From Micromonospora sp. RP3T (GTDB taxonomy: Bacteria > Actinomycetota > Actinomycetes > Mycobacteriales > Micromonosporaceae): a stretch of DNA of 64,000 nt. Every line of letters begins with the position of its first letter. Position 1 is the first letter of the stretch. The notes under the pieces were generated by a model that saw only the letters and a list, made by a program, of their open reading frames with translations, did no database searches and was not told where the DNA came from. Below, one piece after another: positions 60,321-64,000 of the stretch. The stretch covers positions 1 to 64,000 of the forward strand of contig NZ_PYPS01000020.1 of assembly GCF_003027925.1 (NCBI RefSeq), in the 5' to 3' direction. Position numbers and translations under genes: made by a program.

Positions 60321-61268
60321 TCAGGCGGCGGCGAACGCGTCCAGGGCGGCCACCACCCGCTCGCCGACGCCGTGGCCGCGGCCGTGCCCGCCGGACTCGA
60401 CGATCTCCATCCGGGCGTCCGGCCAGTCCCGGGTCAACCGCCACGCGATGTCCGGCGGGCCGCTGACGTCGAGGCGGCCCTGCACGAGCACCCCCGGGAT
60501 CCCGGCGAGCCGGCCGGCGTCGCGCAACAACTGGCCGTCCGGCACGAATCCCAGGTTCGCGAAGTGGTGGGTGACCAGCCGGGTGAACCCGTACCGGAAC
60601 ACCGGGTCGGCGTAGCGCAGGCTCGGCGCGTACCCGCCGGCAAGGGAGACGTGCACGTCCTCCCAGTCGCACCAGTCGCGCGCCGCCCGCTCCCGCACCG
60701 CCGGGTCCGGGTCGTTGACCAGCCGGGCGTACGCGGCGGCCAGGTCGCCGTCCCGCTCGGCCTCGGGCACCCCGTCGCGGAACCGCGCCCACTCCTGCGG
60801 GAACACCCGACCCATGTCCCGGGTCACCCACTCGATCTCACGGCGGGTGTTGGCCACCACGCTGAACAGCACCAGCGCGGTGACCCGCCCCGGGTGCGCC
60901 TGCGCGTACGCCAACGACAGCGCCGAGCCCCACGACGCGCCGCACAGCAGCCACCGGTCCACGCCCAGGTGCGCGCGCAGCGCCTCCATGTCGGCCACCA
61001 GGTGGCCGGTGGTGTTCACCGACAGGTCGGTCGCCGGGTCGGCGGCCGACGGGGTGCTGCGACCGCAGCCGCGCTGGTCGAACAGCACGACCCGGTAGGC
61101 GGCCGGGTCGAACAGCCGCCGCCACGACGCGTCGGCGCCCGAGCCGGGACCGCCGTGCACCACAAGCGCCGGCCGGCCGGCCGGGTTGCCGCAGGTCTCC
61201 CAGTAGACGCGCTGGCCGTCGCCGACGTCCAGGTGACCCGACGCGTACGGCTCGATCGGTGGATACAT
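60321..61268 (-). CDS. pip: Prolyl aminopeptidase (proline iminopeptidase)
   Basis: A 315-residue alpha/beta-hydrolase of family S33. The HGGPGSGA motif is followed by FDQRGCGRSTP, the nucleophile in GASWGSALSLAYAQAHP, and the catalytic His in ESGGHGRGH. Length 315 is typical of bacterial Pip. It cleaves N-terminal proline. The ATG at 61268 follows GGGGAGGA. It is divergent from a MarR gene with a palindrome between them. Confidence 0.9.
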   Translation of the reverse strand: MYPPIEPYASGHLDVGDGQRVYWETCGNPAGRPALVVHGGPGSGADASWRRLFDPAAYRVVLFDQRGCGRSTPSAADPATDLSVNTTGHLVADMEALRAHLGVDRWLLCGASWGSALSLAYAQAHPGRVTALVLFSVVANTRREIEWVTRDMGRVFPQEWARFRDGVPEAERDGDLAAAYARLVNDPDPAVRERAARDWCDWEDVHVSLAGGYAPSLRYADPVFRYGFTRLVTHHFANLGFVPDGQLLRDAGRLAGIPGVLVQGRLDVSGPPDIAWRLTRDWPDARMEIVESGGHGRGHGVGERVVAALDAFAAA

Positions 61269-61295
61269 GTCCCAGGTCCTCCCCGCACCAGAAAC

Positions 61296-61307
61296 AACAG
61301 CGCTGTT
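61296..61307. promoter_or_regulatory. Palindromic MarR-type operator between pip and the MarR gene
   Basis: AACAGCGCTGTT is a perfect 12-bp palindrome in the 51-bp gap between divergent genes. A TACATT at 61307-61312 is a -10-like element 7 bases before the GTG at 61320, so the MarR gene may be transcribed leaderless. Confidence 0.6.
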
Positions 61308-61319
61308 ACATTAGCGGAT

Positions 61320-61829
61320 GTGACCGCCCCCCACCGCGACGCCCTCGGCACCCTGCTGCGCCACGTCCTGGACCTGCTCGACGGCGACGTCGCCGCCGTC
61401 CACGACCGACTCGGCCTCACCGACTACCGGACCCGCTACTCACCCCTGGTGCGCGTCCTGGTCACCGACGGGCCACTACCCATCCGCGACCTCGCCGCCC
61501 GCGTCGGCGTCACCCACTCCGCCGCCAGCCAGACCGTCGCCGGCATGCGCCGCGCCGGCCTGGTCACCCTCACCCCCGGCGCCGACGCCCGCCACCGCAT
61601 CGTCACTCTCACCGACCGGGCCCGCACACTGCTGCCCGCCGTCGAAGCCGAATGGGCCGCCACCACCGCCGCCATCCGCCAGCTCGACACCGAACTGCCC
61701 GTACCCCTCGCCGACGAGCTGTACGCCGTGCTCACCGCCCTGCGCCGCCGCCCACTACGCGACCGCATCGCCGACACCGGCCTGCTCCCACCAGCGGGTG
61801 GGAGCCCCGCACCGGTAAGCAACCGATAG
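61320..61829 (+). CDS. MarR family transcriptional regulator
   Basis: A 169-residue regulator with winged helix at about 48-100 (LPIRDLAARVGVTHSAASQTVAGMRRAGLVTL, then DARHRIVTLT). The basic wing DARHR matches MarR proteins. It probably represses itself and pip. The codon usage is unusually C-rich, as in the neighbouring genes. The peptide deformylase follows after 10 bases and may be co-transcribed. Confidence 0.85.
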   Translation: MTAPHRDALGTLLRHVLDLLDGDVAAVHDRLGLTDYRTRYSPLVRVLVTDGPLPIRDLAARVGVTHSAASQTVAGMRRAGLVTLTPGADARHRIVTLTDRARTLLPAVEAEWAATTAAIRQLDTELPVPLADELYAVLTALRRRPLRDRIADTGLLPPAGGSPAPVSNR

Positions 61830-61839
61830 CCTTCCGGGC

Positions 61840-62349
61840 ATGACTATGCGCCCGATCCGGATCATCGGCGACCCCGTCCTGCGCACCCCCAGCGAACCCG
61901 TCACCACCTTCGACGCCGAACTACGCGCCCTCGTCGCCGACCTGATGGACACCCTGCTCGGCGCCCCCGGTCGCGCCGGCGTCGCCGCCCCCCAGATCGG
62001 TGTCAACACCCAGGTCTTCGTCTACGACGCCGACGGCCACCGCGGCCACCTCGTCAACCCCACCCTGGAACTGTCCGACGACCTCCAGGACGACGACGAG
62101 GGCTGCCTGTCCATCCCCGGCCTCCACTTCCCGACCCCCCGCGCGCTGCACGCCACCGCCCACGGCTACGACCAGCACGGCGAACCCCTCACCATCACCG
62201 GCAGCGGCTTCCTCGCCCGCGCCCTGCAACACGAAACCGACCACCTGCGCGGCCGCCTCTACGTCGACACCCTGCGCGGCGACACCCGCCGCCGCGCCCT
62301 CCGGGAGATCCGCGCCGGCCGCTTCGACTCACCCAGCCGAGGCCGCTGA
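61840..62349 (+). CDS. def: Peptide deformylase
   Basis: A 169-residue metal-dependent deformylase. All three motifs are present: GVAAPQIG (47-54), EGCLSIPG (87-94) and HETDH (131-135), which supply the Cys and two His metal ligands. It removes the formyl group from nascent proteins. It is a short actinobacterial form with no extension. It follows the MarR gene after 10 bases. A second, housekeeping deformylase may exist elsewhere. Confidence 0.93.
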   Translation: MTMRPIRIIGDPVLRTPSEPVTTFDAELRALVADLMDTLLGAPGRAGVAAPQIGVNTQVFVYDADGHRGHLVNPTLELSDDLQDDDEGCLSIPGLHFPTPRALHATAHGYDQHGEPLTITGSGFLARALQHETDHLRGRLYVDTLRGDTRRRALREIRAGRFDSPSRGR

Positions 62350-62365
62350 CACCCCGGCGCCCCCG

Positions 62366-63142
62366 TCAGCCGGGCAACCGGGTCAACGCGCACTCGGTGA
62401 ACCCGGCCACCCGGGTGAAACCCAACCGCTCGTACAACCGCACCGCCGCGACGTTGTCCACCCGCACGTTCAACGTCACATGATCCACCGACGCCCGCAG
62501 CCGCGCGCACAACGCCGCCACCACACCCGCCCCCAGACCACGCCCCCGCACCGCCGGATGCGTCGTCACGTTCCCCACCGCCGCCACCCCCCACCGCGGC
62601 GAGAACACGTGCACCCCCGCCACCGCCACCAACCGACCACCCGCACGCACCCCCACGTACTGACCGGTGTCCACCATCCGCGCATCGAACCAGTTCCCCG
62701 GATACGCCACCGCGTACAACTCCCGCAACAACGGCAGATCCGCCCGCCCCAACGGCTCACCCACCGCCGGCACCGACGCCAACCGCCCCGGATCCGTCAA
62801 CGCCATCCGCACATGCGCCGCCGCGTCCGACACCGCGTACCACCGCGCCACCGTCGCCTCCAGACCGGGGGACAGGTGCGCCCACAACCGCGCCGGCAAC
62901 ACCGGCGCCGCCGCCACCAGCAACCCCGACAACGCCGCCACCCGATCCGGCGCCGCGAACGCCAACAACGTCGGCAACTCCACCCCGTGGTACAGCAACA
63001 CCACCTCGTCACCCGAGCGGAACCACGACGTGTACGGCCAGAAGAAATCGTCCAGATCACCCAACTGGTAGGCGTGCAGCACCGGATCCCGACCCAACAA
63101 CCCGGCCAGCACCGCCCGGTCGTGCTCCGCCCGCACCACCAT
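62366..63142 (-). CDS. GNAT family N-acetyltransferase
   Basis: A 258-residue acetyltransferase. The C-terminal GNAT domain contains the acetyl-CoA loop VGNVTTHPAVRGRGLGAGVVAALCARLRA (RGRGLGAG) and NVRVDNVAAVRLYERLGFTRV. The N-terminal half (DDFFWPYTSWFRSGDEVVLLYHG) is a second, degenerate GNAT-like domain. The substrate is unknown. The ATG at 63142 shares a base with the stop of the upstream transporter gene (TGATG), so they are translationally coupled. Confidence 0.85.
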   Translation of the reverse strand: MVVRAEHDRAVLAGLLGRDPVLHAYQLGDLDDFFWPYTSWFRSGDEVVLLYHGVELPTLLAFAAPDRVAALSGLLVAAAPVLPARLWAHLSPGLEATVARWYAVSDAAAHVRMALTDPGRLASVPAVGEPLGRADLPLLRELYAVAYPGNWFDARMVDTGQYVGVRAGGRLVAVAGVHVFSPRWGVAAVGNVTTHPAVRGRGLGAGVVAALCARLRASVDHVTLNVRVDNVAAVRLYERLGFTRVAGFTECALTRLPG

Positions 63143-63918
63143 CACCGCACCGCCACCCACTGGTCGTAACCCAACCGCGCCACCAACGCCAACACCACCA
63201 CCAACAACACCACCCGCACGAACCCCGCACCCCGCCGCAACGCCATCCGCGCACCCACCACCGCCCCCGCCACGTTGCACACCGCCATCGCCGCCCCCAA
63301 CAACCACCACACGTGCCCCGTCACCCCGAACACCACAAGCGCCCCCAGATTCGTGCCCGCGTTCACCACCTTCGCCATCGCCGACGCGTGCACGAAATCC
63401 GCACCCACCAACGCCGTGAACACCAACACCAGGAACGTGCCCGTACCCGGACCGATCAACCCGTCGTACAACGCCACCCCCAACCCGGCCACCGCCACCG
63501 CCACCACCACCCGCCGCCGCGTCCGCCGCGACGGCGACGCCACCACCCCCAACCGCGGCCGGGTCAACACGAACACCGCCACCGCCACCAACACCACCAA
63601 CACCACCGGCCGGTACGCCCCCGCCGGCACCGCCCCCGCCAACGCCGCACCCAACCCCGCCGCCACCACCGCCAACCCCGCCGCCGGACCCGCCACCGCC
63701 CAATCCAGCCTCGTCCGCCGCGCATACGTCACCGCCGCCGTCGACGTACCGAAGATCGCCGCCAACTTGTTCGTCCCCAACGCCGTCGCCACCGGCACCC
63801 CCGGCGCCGCCAGCAACAACGCCGGCAACAACAACAACCCGCCACCACCCACCACCGCGTCGACCCACCCGGCCAACGCGGCAGCGGCCAGCAACGTCAC
63901 CAACGACCCGGCATCCAC
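63142..63918 (-). CDS. TauE/SafE family membrane transporter
   Basis: A 258-residue membrane protein with about eight helices. The paired motif GWVDAVVGGGGLLLLPALLL and YDGLIGPGTGTFLVLVFTALVG match the two TauE/SafE signatures (sulfite or sulfonate-related anion export). It is co-translated with the acetyltransferase downstream. The ion is unknown. Beyond its start, 63919-64000 holds only promoter-like GC-rich sequence. Confidence 0.87.
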   Translation of the reverse strand: MDAGSLVTLLAAAALAGWVDAVVGGGGLLLLPALLLAAPGVPVATALGTNKLAAIFGTSTAAVTYARRTRLDWAVAGPAAGLAVVAAGLGAALAGAVPAGAYRPVVLVVLVAVAVFVLTRPRLGVVASPSRRTRRRVVVAVAVAGLGVALYDGLIGPGTGTFLVLVFTALVGADFVHASAMAKVVNAGTNLGALVVFGVTGHVWWLLGAAMAVCNVAGAVVGARMALRRGAGFVRVVLLVVVLALVARLGYDQWVAVR

Positions 63919-64000
63919 GGCCGCATTCTGCCCACCCCGCCACCACCCACGAGCACCCCTGTGGCCAGCCTCACCGCCCCCGACGACGCCGCACCCACAA

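Overview
The window comes from a high-GC actinomycete, most likely Micromonosporaceae (Micromonospora-like). The reasons are the very high GC with C or G at third codon positions, frequent GTG starts, 1-8 base ATGA/GTGA overlaps between consecutive genes, a mycothiol-dependent formaldehyde dehydrogenase, and the conserved actinobacterial cluster CDP-alcohol phosphatidyltransferase / DUF881 / small basic protein / DUF881 / gcvH / GarA-type FHA / MerR / bifunctional nuclease / MerR (the order around Rv1822-Rv1830 of M. tuberculosis). The genus is inference; no rRNA or species marker is present.

Layout. 0-2.5 kb: end of an oligopeptide ABC ATPase, the internally deleted remnant of a P-loop kinase, and an ECF sigma factor overlapping a membrane-anchored Asp-box (beta-propeller-like) partner. 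2.5-12.4 kb: a WYL/YafY regulator with operator, two small enzyme-like proteins, then a TetR/EthR-like regulator divergent from a coupled Baeyer-Villiger monooxygenase / SDR / alpha-beta hydrolase operon, a GntR-MFS pair and a mycothiol formaldehyde-detoxification pair (mscR plus metallo-beta-lactamase fold). 12.5-22.3 kb: a MEDS-STAS protein, a short second Rho with a long C-rich leader, a DUF3626 protein, two paralogous secreted lysozyme-like proteins, an MFS exporter, a geranylgeranyl-reductase-type flavoprotein and a zinc alcohol dehydrogenase. 22.3-26.2 kb: a patch of lower GC with a truncated GntR helix-turn-helix, a secreted 5'-nucleotidase, a remnant SDR tail and an AbiEii-type nucleotidyltransferase pair.

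26.1-35.0 kb is the most distinctive part: a complete, compact selenocysteine locus. A structured leader with an intrinsic terminator precedes a formate dehydrogenase catalytic gene that reads through an in-frame UGA (Sec190) followed by a SECIS-like hairpin. Then come a four-cluster iron-sulfur subunit, an NrfD-type membrane subunit, tRNA-Sec (anticodon UCA), selA and selB. The substrate enzyme and three of the four dedicated Sec factors lie on one strand in under 9 kb; selD is not in the window.

35-42 kb holds small membrane and hydrophilic proteins, a HhH-GPD DNA-repair protein, a tandem universal stress protein, a methyltransferase, a GAF-PP2C phosphatase and a MarR regulator. 42-48.2 kb is the pgsA-like to MerR cluster. 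48.6-50.8 kb is a truncated-haemoglobin / flavohaemoprotein / DivIVA-domain operon (NO and O2 chemistry). 51-55.6 kb has a PAP2 phosphatase whose frame runs antisense into a NarL-type two-component system, then an NmrA-like protein and a sirtuin. A single-aptamer glycine riboswitch then controls gcvP. The right end (58.8-63.9 kb) carries a DUF5999 protein, a PabB-like enzyme, prolyl aminopeptidase divergent from a MarR regulator, peptide deformylase, a GNAT acetyltransferase and a TauE/SafE transporter.

No rRNA, insertion sequence, integrase, phage module or CRISPR array was seen. The only tRNA is selC.
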